Assembly (NCBI GenBank): GCA_004168015.1
Contig: SEYW01000003.1
Span: forward strand, 186,001 to 250,000
Direction of reading: 5' to 3'
DNA: 64,000 bases
Source of the DNA: Methylolobus aquaticus
Lineage (GTDB): Bacteria; Pseudomonadota; Gammaproteobacteria; Methylococcales; Methylococcaceae
Every line of letters starts with the position of its first letter. Position 1 is the first letter of the stretch. Shown one piece after another: positions 1 through 10,069 of this stretch. Under the pieces are notes generated by a model. The model ran no database searches and had not been told where the DNA came from. It was given only the letters and a program-made list of their open reading frames with translations. The position numbers and the translations under genes are program-made.

Positions 1-488
1 TCCGCATTCCGATCTTCGTCGTGCTGATCGCGATGGTGGTCACGTTGGTGGACATGGTCATGAATGCCTGGCTGCACGAAATGCACAAGGTATTGGGCCT
101 GTTCATCCCGCTGATCGTCACGAATTGCGCGATTCTCGGCCGCGTCGAAGCCTTTGCCTCGCGCCGGCCGCTGGCCCAGTCGGCGGCGGACGGTCTGATG
201 ATGGGCCTCGGGTTCACGCTGGCCCTGGTGGTCCTGGGCGCCGCGCGGGAGATCGTCGGCGCCGGTACGCTGTTCGCCGATGCCGCGCTGCTGATGGGTG
301 ACTCCTTCGCCTGGCTGGAGACTGTCGTGATAGACCCCTACCGCGGCTTCCTGTTGATGGCCCTGCCGCCGGGCGGGTTCCTGATGCTCGGCTTCATCCT
401 GGCAGGCAAGAAGTTGATCGATCGCCGGCTGGCGGCCAGACAGCAACGCGCGATGCCGATCGGCGACTCGCTGGCAGAAAATTCCTGA
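1..488 (+). CDS. rnfE: Electron transport complex subunit RnfE, 5' truncated
   Basis: The frame is open from base 3, so the gene begins left of the window. About 160 residues of a hydrophobic inner-membrane protein remain. They include the RIPIF motif, the LIVTNCAILGR segment and a basic tail, all typical of RnfE/RsxE. Rnf couples ferredoxin and NAD redox chemistry to ion movement and in diazotrophs drives reduced ferredoxin or flavodoxin for nitrogenase. rnfH follows after 12 bases. The family assignment is secure; the missing N-terminus cannot be judged. Confidence 0.93.
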   Translation, partial: RIPIFVVLIAMVVTLVDMVMNAWLHEMHKVLGLFIPLIVTNCAILGRVEAFASRRPLAQSAADGLMMGLGFTLALVVLGAAREIVGAGTLFADAALLMGDSFAWLETVVIDPYRGFLLMALPPGGFLMLGFILAGKKLIDRRLAARQQRAMPIGDSLAENS

Positions 489-500
489 CGGGTATCCGGC

Positions 501-791
501 ATGAATGTAGGTGTGTGTTACGCTGATTCGGACCGCCAACTCTGGCTCAGGATGGATGTGCCGGAGGACAGTTCGGTCGAGCAGGCGATCCTGCGCTCGG
601 GGATACTGAAGCGGTTCCCCGAGATCGATCTGGCGACGCAGAAGGTCGGAATTTTCGGCAAGCTCGTCAAACTCGATGCCCCGGTGAAGGAGGGGGACCG
701 CATCGAAATCTATCGGCCCATCATCGCCGACCCCAAGACGGTCCGGCGGCGCAGGATCGGCGATGATGATGACGAGGACGACGATGACTGA
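501..791 (+). CDS. rnfH: RnfH family protein
   Basis: This 96-residue protein has the ubiquitin-like RnfH fold signature: the V-x-V-x-Y-A start, the QAILRSGIL helix, KVGIFGKLV and DRIEIYRP. It ends in a very acidic Asp/Glu tail of about 11 residues. RnfH is the usual last gene of rnf operons and follows rnfE here by 12 bases. Its biochemical role is not settled; co-occurrence with Rnf suggests a part in assembly or regulation of the complex. Confidence 0.93.
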   Translation: MNVGVCYADSDRQLWLRMDVPEDSSVEQAILRSGILKRFPEIDLATQKVGIFGKLVKLDAPVKEGDRIEIYRPIIADPKTVRRRRIGDDDDEDDDD

Positions 792-857
792 TCGTTCGCC
801 GGAGGGTCCAAGGGCTGGAGTGAAACAAGACAACGTTAACCTGGATATATCGGAATA

Positions 858-1322
858 ATGAAAGGCGACAGCAAAGTCATCGAATACCTCAATCGCGTAC
901 TGCTGAACGAACTCACGGCGATCAATCAGTATTTCCTCCACGCCCGCATGTTCAAGAACTGGGGCTTCAAGAAGCTCAACGAGCACGAATACAAGGAATC
1001 GATCGACGAGATGAAGCACGCCGATCTGGTGATCGAGCGCGTGTTGTTCCTCGAAGGCCTGCCCAACCTGCAGGACCTCGGGAAGCTGCGCATCGGCGAG
1101 AACGTCCAGGAGTGCCTCAGCTGCGACCTGCTGCTGGAGCATGACGCGCTGCCGGTGCTGAAGGAGGCGATCGCCCATTGTGAGAGCGTCGGTGACTACG
1201 TCAGCCGCGAACTCTTCGAGCACATCCTGGAGAGCGAGGAAGAGCACGTCGACTGGCTGGAAACGCAGTTGGGCCTGATTCAGGCGATCGGGCTCGAGAA
1301 TTACCTCCAGTCCGGCGTGTGA
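858..1322 (+). CDS. bfr: Bacterioferritin
   Basis: A 154-residue four-helix ferritin-like protein. It has the family N-terminus ([11 protein letters not shown]), the haem-ligand region with Met ([18 protein letters not shown]) and ferroxidase acidic residues ([23 protein letters not shown]). Length matches the usual 154-160. It stores iron and oxidises Fe(II) with oxygen or peroxide. Its place beside rnf and nif genes fits iron buffering for the Fe-rich nitrogenase system. The start is fixed by family length. Confidence 0.95.
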   Translation: MKGDSKVIEYLNRVLLNELTAINQYFLHARMFKNWGFKKLNEHEYKESIDEMKHADLVIERVLFLEGLPNLQDLGKLRIGENVQECLSCDLLLEHDALPVLKEAIAHCESVGDYVSRELFEHILESEEEHVDWLETQLGLIQAIGLENYLQSGV

Positions 1323-1531
1323 CCGGACGGGTGCCAGGCCCGCGTGCGCGTTCCCTGCGTCGTCGCGCCGGCCCAGTCGCGCTGTGAGCCGGGTGCCTTA
1401 GTCCCGGTGGCGGGGCCGTTTACGGACTCTCTCTCCGCCCATGGTCGGTTCCCGCCGACGACGGCTGACAAGGCGGGCGGCACCGGAACGGTCCCCGTGC
1501 CCACGACTACATGCGATGCGGAGAGGGAGAA

Positions 1532-1894
1532 ATGAGCGAACGAAACTGGGACAAACGGGGTGAAGCGATCTGTGCGCGTCTCGTGACCGAGATGCACAAG
1601 CTGGGCTTCATGCCCGGGCAGTTGCGTGACAAGCCGGTTTACGCCCAGGCGGCGTTCGAGACCAGCCGCGACCCTTACAGCGGGATGAACACACTGTGCG
1701 CATCCTGGAAGAACGCGACCGGCGCGCGCGTGGGATTGATGAAATTCCATGGCGATGGCTCGTTCTATGCTGAGTACGACGTCGTTCAGCCGCATCCGCG
1801 CGATCCTCGCTGGTTCGTGGAAAGCGTGGTGGCCTGGGGGCGCGACGAGGTCATCAAGAGCGAGGCCAAGCTCCTGCCCGCACTCGGGGAATGA
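1532..1894 (+). CDS. Conserved nif-neighbourhood protein, unknown function
   Basis: A 120-residue soluble protein with no recognised catalytic motif. I chose ATG 1532 because GAGAGGGA sits just upstream; an in-frame ATG at 1511 lies before that ribosome site. The sequence is mixed alpha/beta with a conserved-looking centre (GLMKFHGDGSFYAEYDV) and one aromatic-rich C-terminal strand. It lies between bfr and a Rossmann-type protein on the same strand. No function can be read from it; the context suggests an accessory role in nitrogen fixation. Confidence 0.75.
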   Translation: MSERNWDKRGEAICARLVTEMHKLGFMPGQLRDKPVYAQAAFETSRDPYSGMNTLCASWKNATGARVGLMKFHGDGSFYAEYDVVQPHPRDPRWFVESVVAWGRDEVIKSEAKLLPALGE

Positions 1895-1988
1895 GTTCGG
1901 GCATGGCGCCGCTCCTCCGTATGTGCTGTCCGCGGAGTTCGGCCGATTGGACGGCTCGCCTGTCGAGCGCCACCGTACCCGGCCGCTG

Positions 1989-2987
1989 ATGCCCGATCCC
2001 TACGAAATCTACGATCTGCTGCAGGATTACGCGTCCAGCCCGGAACCGGTTCGCGCCCTCGTCATCGGCGTTGTCTGGACCTATTGTGAAGCCGAAGCCG
2101 TGGGTCTTGCGATGAGCCCCGGCTTTCCGACGCGCACCCTGAGTTGGGCCGGGACGCTGCGCGGCCGGTCACTGACGGATCTGGCGACCTGGGTGCGCGA
2201 GTTCGAACCCTATCGGGCGGCAGTGGGCATGGCAGCCGTCAACGCCGGCCTCAATCGCTATGATGCGATTCCGGCGTCCGTGCTGCTCGAACCCCGCGCC
2301 GGCAGCGCCAACAGTCTGAGCGTGTTCGAGCATTTCCTGCCGGAGCTCAGGGGCCGCAACGTCGTCGTCGTCGGGCGTTATCCGGGGCTCGATCGCTTCG
2401 CCGCGGCGCACGACCTCGATCTAACGGTGCTGGAGCGGCAACCCGGCGATGGGGACCTGCCGGATTCCGCTTGCGAGTATCTGCTACCGCGTGCGGATTG
2501 GGTTTTCCTGACCGCAACGTCCCTGATCAACAAGACCTTTCCGCGGCTGGTGGCTCTGGCCCGCGATGCCATCACGGTGTTGATGGGGCCCACGACCCCA
2601 TGGCTGCCCGACCTCTACCACTTCGGCATCGATTACCTCGCAGGCGTCGAAATGGTCGATCCGGAGCAACTGCGCCACACGATCGGTGAAGGCGGAGGCG
2701 TCCGAATTTTCGACGGTCCGGTGCGGTATCGGGTGGCGGCGATCGGCATCGACCAGAGCAAGGTGTGGGCGCGCCGACTGATCGCCGAGACCGTGGCGGA
2801 ACGGGAGCAACTGAATCAGGACATGGACGCCTGGTACCGGAAGGGAACCGCGCAGCGCTTTCCGCGCCTGGCCCAGCTGGAAGTCGCGACGCAGCGTCTG
2901 TCCCGCCTTGATACCTGTTTCAAGCGGCTTTGGGATGAAAAGCCGGACGTGCATCCGCTGCAGAGCGGGCAGCCGCGCCGGCACTGA
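1989..2987 (+). CDS. DUF364/DUF4213-like Rossmann-fold protein
   Basis: A 332-residue protein. The N-terminal third resembles the DUF4213 lid. The rest looks like DUF364, with a Rossmann strand (NVVVVGRYPGLDRFAA), the FLTATSLINKTFP motif and LMGPTTPWLPDLYHFG. Family members are thought to handle metals or act as chelatase-like proteins, and a member here could serve nitrogenase metal supply (inference). The reading frame extends left to 1749, but that part overlaps the preceding gene. ATG 1989 gives the family N-terminus; GTG 1923 is an alternative. Confidence 0.8.
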   Translation: MPDPYEIYDLLQDYASSPEPVRALVIGVVWTYCEAEAVGLAMSPGFPTRTLSWAGTLRGRSLTDLATWVREFEPYRAAVGMAAVNAGLNRYDAIPASVLLEPRAGSANSLSVFEHFLPELRGRNVVVVGRYPGLDRFAAAHDLDLTVLERQPGDGDLPDSACEYLLPRADWVFLTATSLINKTFPRLVALARDAITVLMGPTTPWLPDLYHFGIDYLAGVEMVDPEQLRHTIGEGGGVRIFDGPVRYRVAAIGIDQSKVWARRLIAETVAEREQLNQDMDAWYRKGTAQRFPRLAQLEVATQRLSRLDTCFKRLWDEKPDVHPLQSGQPRRH

Positions 2988-3108
2988 ACGCGGGGGATGG
3001 GCCCGGTAGCCCGTCTTCCGCCACGGCCGAATCAGGAATTAACAACCTTCGGCGCCATCGCCGCCGTCACGACGGCAGTGTCGGCGGGATCTCTCCACCA
3101 ACCCGGAT

Positions 3109-3552
3109 ATGGCCGCGATGACTGACGACACCTTGAACGATAACCGCGTGATCCTTTGCCACTTCGACACCTATAGCACGGCGCTGGTGTTTGCCCGCTA
3201 TGGCACCTCGGTACTGGCGCCGGCACCGCTGCCGGACGGCGCGGCACCCCTGGCGATCCCGCCGGAGAGCGGGGCGAGCCACGAGCCCGAGGCGGCGCTG
3301 GCTGCCTTGATTGCCCGCTTCGGGCTGGATCCAGCCGAATTGGCTCTGGTCGACGGTTTCGACGAATGGCTGTCCGACGGCGGCCAACCCATCCGCATTC
3401 ATCTGGCGCAGTTCAAGACTTTCGAGGCGCCGCACGCCGCGCTCGCACCGCATGGCGGCGTGTTCAAGCCGATCAGCGAGCTCCGAGGAACGGCGCCGGT
3501 CGAGTTGAACCTGTTGCGGCGGGTCTTCAACCTGTTCATGGGCGGCCGGTAG
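3109..3552 (+). CDS. Conserved hypothetical protein
   Basis: A 147-residue acidic protein without a recognised domain. It begins with MAAMTDD, so the start may be 3109 or 3118; neither has a strong ribosome site. The C-terminal half carries a conserved-looking block (IRIHLAQFKTFEAPHA, FKPISELRG, ELNLLRRVFNLFMGG). It is the last gene of the rightward group before the convergent leftward operon. Function is unknown; linkage to nif genes is the only clue. Confidence 0.7.
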   Translation: MAAMTDDTLNDNRVILCHFDTYSTALVFARYGTSVLAPAPLPDGAAPLAIPPESGASHEPEAALAALIARFGLDPAELALVDGFDEWLSDGGQPIRIHLAQFKTFEAPHAALAPHGGVFKPISELRGTAPVELNLLRRVFNLFMGGR

Positions 3553-3723
3553 TAGGTCGCGGTGCCACGTTCCGGAGCAGCTTAACGGACCGCGTTACGC
3601 GGTGTCCCGTCGCGGACGGTCCGGGAAGCGCTGATCCGTTCAGGGACTTCCCCCGATGCCCGGATGAATCTTCCCCTGGGAACGTGAGTTGCGGGAGGGA
3701 TGCGGCTCCGCCCCCGCGGTGGT

Positions 3724-3918
3724 TCAGTCCGCTTCGTCGATCCAGGCCATCTGGATCGCCTCCAGCACCTTCTCGTTGCACTTCTCTGCGCTGTCCTCGA
3801 ATCCCTCCAGGGCCAGAATCCAGGTCAGCAGATCGGTGAAACGGACATACCGGGGATCCACGTCGGAATGCTTTTCGGCCAGTGCGATCGCGATGTCGAG
3901 ACTGTCGCTCCACTTCAT
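3724..3918 (-). CDS. iscX: IscX, Fe-S assembly adaptor
   Basis: A 64-residue acidic protein matching IscX/YfhJ almost throughout: MKW start, AIALAEKH, DVDPRYVRFTDL and the C-terminal EAIQMAWIDEAD. IscX binds IscS and iron and tunes the rate of Fe-S cluster assembly. It normally ends the isc operon; here it is the last gene of a leftward nif-associated operon, so it may act with the nif-specific NifS/IscA set. Confidence 0.95.
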   Translation of the reverse strand: MKWSDSLDIAIALAEKHSDVDPRYVRFTDLLTWILALEGFEDSAEKCNEKVLEAIQMAWIDEAD

Positions 3919-3996
3919 GTCATTACCTCGCTGGGAAATTGATCAGGCAGGTTTCGGAAGACCGGAGGCGCGGCGCAGGCGAGTCATGCGCAACCG

Positions 3997-4485
3997 TCAG
4001 GGCAGCGCACGAACTTGGCTCGCGGCGCGCAGCAACTGCAAACAGTCCAGGCTCGCAGCCATGTCCAGCGCGGTCAGATCGTCCTGGTTCGGCACCGCCC
4101 ACTGCGCGCCCGCCGCCAGCAACTGCGCGACCACCGCTCCTTTGCCGCTGGATGCGGCATACATCAGGCAAGTGGCGCCCGTCGCGTTCTGGTGGTCGAT
4201 GGCGATGCCGTGTGCGAGCAGCCGGTCGATGATGACCGGATCACCGTGGTAGCAGGCCAGCCAGAGCGCATTGTTGCCGTCCTGATTCACCGCATCCAGA
4301 GCAGCTCCGGCGGCGATCAGCCGATCCACGATATCCCTGTGTCCGAGACGGCACGCCTGCATCAACGGTGTCATGCCATGCTCGATCGAGCCCGCCAGGT
4401 TCGCTCCGTCAAAGCCTTGGGCCAGTAGCCACGCCGTCAGGGCAGGATCGTCCGGATCCAGGGGGGCGATTTCGGTATCGGACAT
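3997..4485 (-). CDS. Ankyrin repeat protein
   Basis: A 162-residue soluble protein with about three to four ankyrin repeats. Recognisable units are GMTPLMQACRLGHRDIVDRLIAAG, GNNALWLACYHGDPVIIDRLLAHG and GATCLMYAASSGKGAVVAQLLAAG (each seen in pieces). Ankyrin repeats mediate protein binding. A small ankyrin protein is a recurrent neighbour of nif accessory genes, but its partner is unknown. It lies 24 bases downstream of the nitroreductase and is probably co-transcribed with it. Confidence 0.88.
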   Translation of the reverse strand: MSDTEIAPLDPDDPALTAWLLAQGFDGANLAGSIEHGMTPLMQACRLGHRDIVDRLIAAGAALDAVNQDGNNALWLACYHGDPVIIDRLLAHGIAIDHQNATGATCLMYAASSGKGAVVAQLLAAGAQWAVPNQDDLTALDMAASLDCLQLLRAASQVRALP

Positions 4486-4509
4486 CGTTTCCGGCTCCAG
4501 GTAGTCTTT

Positions 4510-6189
4510 TCAATCCCGCCCTGCGTAGGGCGGGGAGCTAACAATGCGGCTGTCGGTGATCGGGTAACCCACCGTGAAGTGGTACAGGGACTGATAAGTC
4601 CGGCCGGTCAGCCCGAGCAGTTCATGAAAACTGTCGTCGAAGAAGCAGCCTATCCCCGTGCCACGCAGCCCCCGGGCTTCGGCTTCCAGATAGAGGGCCT
4701 GGCCGAGGAGGCCGGCTTCCCAGTGGAGCTCCCGGTAGCGCCAGGGAGCGGGCTGCAGTGCGGCTTCGTACTCCGCCAACATACCCAGCGCGAACGCGCT
4801 GTCGGTGGCGATGGCCTGATGGCAATGGATCGTTTTGGCGATGGACCCGCAGTGACCCGCAGCCAGTCGGAACAGAGGCAGGTGGTCTGGGCAACCGGGG
4901 GGCGTATGCCAGTCGAAGCCCGGGTTCAGGGCAGCGCGCAGCGCCTCTGCCGCGCCCGCCGCGCGCTGCAGGATATAGAGGCCCGGCTCCAGATCTTCGA
5001 CGCGGTGGACTATCAGCACGAGCTGCACCCGGGCCGGAAAACGCCACGCATCCCACGGGGGCAGGGCGCGCGGCAGCAGAGTGTCCAGCAGGTCGTAGAA
5101 GGTGTCGCGGGGCAGCGCTTGGCCGCTGTCGAAGCGCTGGGCGCTGCGTCGCTGGCGGATCAGCGTTGCGGCGGGGGTCAAATCGGGACTCGCAGCGAGG
5201 GGCGGGAAGGTCTCGCCGGCAGCCTGCCGGGGACTTTCGCCCGCCCTGCGCGTCGCCTCCGCGACCTCGTCGATCACCGGCCAGTGATACATGGGATGGC
5301 GGTCCAGCACGTTGGCCGTTCCGTACCACGTGTCGGTGTCCGTGCGGGTTGCGGGATCGATCGGTAAATCCGGAAGCGTCGGGTCGCGTCGGTCCGTCAC
5401 CACTTCGAGCAGCACTTCGGCCTCTTCGGATTCGGCGCCGACGAAATCCTCCCGACGATCCAGCCCCAGGCGTTGTGCGATCTGCGCCCAGTCGACGTTT
5501 TCGATGACCCTGAGCTGCCAGCCCAGGGCCGCGGCGGCGTAGCGCAGCGCACCGATGGCATGTCCGAGATCCAGCTGACAATAACGGAATGCGCGCTCGC
5601 CATATTTCCAGGCTTCGCGCCAATGAATCGAGCTCAGGCCGATCAACAATTCCGGCGGCTGGTCGAGCCCCGCTGCTGGGCCGGACCCACAGCGGCGTTC
5701 CAGGCTGTGGTTCTCGCAGCGGTAGTGATAGAGGCCGTCATCCAGCGGCTCGATGCCGCGGCACAGCAGATAGCTCTCGGTCGGATGCAGGTTGCCGCTG
5801 GAGGGGTTGCAGCGCACGGCCCAGCGATCGGGACCGTAGGTCTTCCACGCCGACAGGCCCAGCGACAGCTCAAACAACAGGCCGATGGTTTCAAGCGAGA
5901 CGGGTTGTGGCGCCACGCTGCCCGGCTGACGTAAGACGCTAAACGGCGTCGTCAGCGTATCGGCGAGCAAAGGCAGGGACAGTCGGGCGCAGCCATCGAA
6001 GTGCCGGAACGGATCGGGTTGACTGCTCCAGTCCAGCGCCTCCGGACCGCGGGCATAGCCCGACATGCGATGTTTGGTCCGCTCATGGTAGGCGAGGACG
6101 CGCGCCAGGCGACTCTCGAGCGTGTCGGCGTCGCCGGTGCCGAGCGAGCCGCCCTGGATCGGCGTGAAGACGCGGCGAGTACTTTGCAC
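4510..6189 (-). CDS. SagB/ThcOx-type double nitroreductase
   Basis: A 559-residue flavoprotein built from two nitroreductase-like halves, roughly residues 90-300 and 330-540. FMN-contact style motifs are visible: RCNPSSGNLHPTE in the first half, IRQRRSAQRFD and AFALGMLAEYE in the second. SagB/ThcOx enzymes oxidise azolines in peptide maturation. No YcaO cyclodehydratase or precursor peptide lies nearby, so a nif-linked redox role is more likely. It overlaps no neighbour and sits between nifO and the ankyrin gene. Confidence 0.85.
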   Translation of the reverse strand: MQSTRRVFTPIQGGSLGTGDADTLESRLARVLAYHERTKHRMSGYARGPEALDWSSQPDPFRHFDGCARLSLPLLADTLTTPFSVLRQPGSVAPQPVSLETIGLLFELSLGLSAWKTYGPDRWAVRCNPSSGNLHPTESYLLCRGIEPLDDGLYHYRCENHSLERRCGSGPAAGLDQPPELLIGLSSIHWREAWKYGERAFRYCQLDLGHAIGALRYAAAALGWQLRVIENVDWAQIAQRLGLDRREDFVGAESEEAEVLLEVVTDRRDPTLPDLPIDPATRTDTDTWYGTANVLDRHPMYHWPVIDEVAEATRRAGESPRQAAGETFPPLAASPDLTPAATLIRQRRSAQRFDSGQALPRDTFYDLLDTLLPRALPPWDAWRFPARVQLVLIVHRVEDLEPGLYILQRAAGAAEALRAALNPGFDWHTPPGCPDHLPLFRLAAGHCGSIAKTIHCHQAIATDSAFALGMLAEYEAALQPAPWRYRELHWEAGLLGQALYLEAEARGLRGTGIGCFFDDSFHELLGLTGRTYQSLYHFTVGYPITDSRIVSSPPYAGRD

Positions 6190-6198
6190 CCTGGCGGC

Positions 6199-6615
6199 CT
6201 AGGGTGAAGGACAATGGTCCATGCGGCGACACCGTTCGAGGTCCGCGCCTTTGGCCGGATCCTCGGGTGCGCCCAGCCAGTCCGCGATGCGGGCCGGGTC
6301 GAAGCCGGCTTCCCGGCGCTCGCCCGACTGCATCAGCGGTCGGCGGATCAGCAGGGGGTCCTGCAGCATCAAGGTCAATGCGGTCGCCACATCGAGCGTT
6401 TCCGGTACGACTTCACCGGATTTAACCCGGGGCGCTGCGCGATTGAACCACTCGCTGACCGGCCGCTCGCCGAAGAAGGCGCGCAGTTCCTCCGGCTGCC
6501 AGTGAGTTTCCAGCAGGTTGCGGACCTCCAGCTGATGCCCGGCAGCCAACAGCAGGGCCTTCTGCCGCTGATTGTTGGCACAGCCGGGCTTTTCGTAGAA
6601 CAGGATCGTGGCCAT
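6199..6615 (-). CDS. nifO: Nitrogenase-associated ArsC-like protein NifO
   Basis: A 138-residue thioredoxin-fold protein of the ArsC/Spx superfamily, nitrogenase-associated subgroup. The N-terminus ATILFYEKPGCANN carries one Cys at the active-site position (no CxxC), followed by Q-RQKALLLAAGH, the LLETHW block and LIRRPLM. NifO in Azotobacter affects molybdenum allocation between nitrogenase and nitrate reductase. The gene is embedded between the nitroreductase and a Cys-rich gene, in a leftward operon with a sigma-54 promoter. Confidence 0.9.
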   Translation of the reverse strand: MATILFYEKPGCANNQRQKALLLAAGHQLEVRNLLETHWQPEELRAFFGERPVSEWFNRAAPRVKSGEVVPETLDVATALTLMLQDPLLIRRPLMQSGERREAGFDPARIADWLGAPEDPAKGADLERCRRMDHCPSP

Positions 6616-6634
6616 GCGGAAGGCAACCGGAGCG

Positions 6635-6910
6635 CTAGTGCGTGGAAGAGGAATCGGTGCCGGCCAACCACGCCTGTTGCGGCGTGTAGTCCCCCGGCGC
6701 GAGCGTCTCCATCCGGTTCGTGGCCTGGCATTTCAGACAGTGTCCCAGCACGTTGAATGCCTGGTTCGAACAGCTGCCGGCATGGGACTGCTTGCAGCCT
6801 TCGGCACCGCAGTTGCCGCAACGATGCAGCGTGCCGCGGCAGGCGTCGCCGCTGCCCTTGCGGGTGCCGCTGCACAGTGTCAGGTTGCCTTTCAGTTCTT
6901 CGTAGCGCAT
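6635..6910 (-). CDS. Small Cys-rich putative metal-binding protein
   Basis: A 91-residue protein with about eight cysteines in its first 65 residues. They are arranged as LCSGTRKGSGDAC, HRCGNCGAEGC, GSCSNQ and HCLKCQ. The spacing suggests one or two zinc-ribbon-like or Fe-S sites. No known family could be named. It lies between nifO and a [2Fe-2S] ferredoxin in the same orientation. A metal or redox role is an inference from cysteine content alone. Confidence 0.75.
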   Translation of the reverse strand: MRYEELKGNLTLCSGTRKGSGDACRGTLHRCGNCGAEGCKQSHAGSCSNQAFNVLGHCLKCQATNRMETLAPGDYTPQQAWLAGTDSSSTH

Positions 6911-6968
6911 GGATATGCTCCGGATGGTTGAGGGGAAAAGCGGTGTCCAGCTCAGCCGCGCGCTTGCA

Positions 6969-8566
<1,598 letters not shown>

Positions 8567-8633
8567 GCGGGCTCAAGCTCCGAAAAGTGTCGGTGGTTGG
8601 AGCAATCGGTCAGTGGCGGGCGGTTCATGGCGG

Positions 8634-8936
8634 TCATCCACAGCGCTCGCCGTTCGCGTCGAACAGCAATTCCGCTGTCTCGCCCTCGGCGTCGATGATG
8701 GCCGCGCTGCGCAGCACGCCCCGCTCGTCGTAGCGATACCGATGCTCGAGCTCGGTCTCGCCGTAGACGATCTTCTGCAGGCCGATCAAACGGTCCTGTG
8801 CATCGAAGTAACCGCGGATGTAGGTGTTGCGGTTGGCGATCTGCTCCGGTTCCAGGGGCGTCAGCAGCGTCAGCGGCAGGCGGATGCCCCGGTAGGTTAG
8901 AAACAGTCGGCATTCGCCTTGTAGCGCGTCAGTCAT
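8634..8936 (-). CDS. Conserved hypothetical protein
   Basis: A 100-residue protein predicted to be mainly beta. It starts MTDALQGECRLFLTYRG and has conserved-looking IRGYFDAQDRLIGLQKIVYGE and HRYRYDERGVL segments, reminiscent of short YD-type strands. ATG 8936 was preferred over an in-frame ATG at 9005, which would reach into the gap before the next gene. No domain was recognised. Context is the leftward oxygen-protection operon. Confidence 0.72.
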   Translation of the reverse strand: MTDALQGECRLFLTYRGIRLPLTLLTPLEPEQIANRNTYIRGYFDAQDRLIGLQKIVYGETELEHRYRYDERGVLRSAAIIDAEGETAELLFDANGERCG

Positions 8937-9014
8937 GATCGTTGTCGTCACAGCGGGTGGCTGCTTGCGGAACGGAGGCCGAGCCAGATGCTCCGCTCCG
9001 GTCACAGCGCCTGC

Positions 9015-9602
9015 CTATACCGGGCGGTTTTCCGGAACCTTGATGGGGCCCATGATCTTCAGGCCTTCCTCGAAACTGATTTCCGGGAATTTGTCGTTGA
9101 ACTCCGCGGCCGCCTCGGCAACGGCGACCAGCTTGCCGGCCGTGTCCAGCTTTTTCAGGTCGTTGCGCTCGATCCCGAAGAGTTCCAGGATTTCGTTGTA
9201 GACGGTGGCCTCTTCGAGCGGCAGCACCCAGAACGTTGCTCCGCCATAAGCGATCTGGTAGCGCTTGGAGATATCGAGGTTGCCGGCAAAGAAGAAGTAC
9301 TTGCCCGTGGGCGACAGCTTGTCGCCCAGCACTTCGCACAGCAACTTGAGGTGCTCCAGGGACAGGGCGACGCCCGTCAGGAACGGTATGGTCGGTTCGC
9401 CGGCCTTCACCAGAGTCATGACCTGGTCGAGCTTGATTTCCGGCGGTCGAGCTTCATCGCTGTATTGCTGCGCAAACTTGAGGGCGATTGCGCCCCGGAA
9501 GCCGAACTGTCCGGCTTTGGCGGTCGCGCCCTTGAAGACGGGGCTCATCAGGCGTCCTTCGGCGTCGAGGGTGCCCAGCGGTGTTTCGTTGATAGTGGTC
9601 AT
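9015..9602 (-). CDS. Conserved hypothetical protein of nif redox operon
   Basis: A 195-residue soluble protein beginning MTTINETPLGTLDAEG, with GGAG just upstream of the ATG. The central part (MTLVKAGEPTIPFLTGVALSLEHLKLL, KYFFFAGNLDISKRYQIAYGG) looks well folded and helix-rich. No cofactor motif or known domain was identified. It lies 13 bases downstream of the haemoglobin gene and upstream of the flavodiiron gene, so it is likely part of the same oxygen-related operon. Confidence 0.75.
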   Translation of the reverse strand: MTTINETPLGTLDAEGRLMSPVFKGATAKAGQFGFRGAIALKFAQQYSDEARPPEIKLDQVMTLVKAGEPTIPFLTGVALSLEHLKLLCEVLGDKLSPTGKYFFFAGNLDISKRYQIAYGGATFWVLPLEEATVYNEILELFGIERNDLKKLDTAGKLVAVAEAAAEFNDKFPEISFEEGLKIMGPIKVPENRPV

Positions 9603-9615
9603 AACGCTCCTTGAG

Positions 9616-10047
9616 TTACTGGTTACGAAGAAAATCAGCTGTTTTAAAAAAGGACTCTTTGAGCTGGCGCAGTAGCGCCGGATCGGTTACCTGTTCCTCC
9701 AGCGCCTGGGTCATACAGTCCATCCAGGCGTCGCGGGCGGCCTCGTCGATGGGGAAGCTCAGATGCGACCGCCGCAGTCGAGGCGGGCCAAAGCGCTCGG
9801 TGTACAGCGGGGGCCCGCCCAGCCAACCCGACAGAAACAGGAACAGGCGTTCGCGGGACTGGCTCAGATCGTGCGGGTGCATGTCGCGGATCGAACGCGC
9901 CTGCGGGCGTTCGCTCATCAGGTGATAAAAACGTTCCACGAGCCGGCGTATGGCCGGTTCTCCCCCCAGCAGGTGATAGTGCGGGTTCTCGGTTACTGCG
10001 ACGGCCGTGCCGAGGGGCTGCGGGGCGGTCGGTTGATTCGGCGGCAT
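9616..10047 (-). CDS. glbO: Truncated haemoglobin, group II (TrHbO)
   Basis: A 143-residue 2-on-2 globin. Signature features are YHLLGGEPAIRRLVERFYHLM, LFLFLSGWLGGPPLY, the proximal His region RRSHLSFPID and the G8-type Trp in RDAWMDCM. GGGAG precedes the ATG. Group II truncated haemoglobins bind oxygen tightly and some detoxify oxygen or NO. Placement beside a flavodiiron protein in a nif operon supports an oxygen-handling role. Confidence 0.92.
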   Translation of the reverse strand: MPPNQPTAPQPLGTAVAVTENPHYHLLGGEPAIRRLVERFYHLMSERPQARSIRDMHPHDLSQSRERLFLFLSGWLGGPPLYTERFGPPRLRRSHLSFPIDEAARDAWMDCMTQALEEQVTDPALLRQLKESFFKTADFLRNQ

Positions 10048-10069
10048 GCGATGACTCCCGGTCGGCTGC

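Noticed and set aside
1749..1988. Longer start for the DUF364-like protein
   Set aside because: It overlaps the preceding gene in another frame and does not resemble the family; ATG 1989 fits better.
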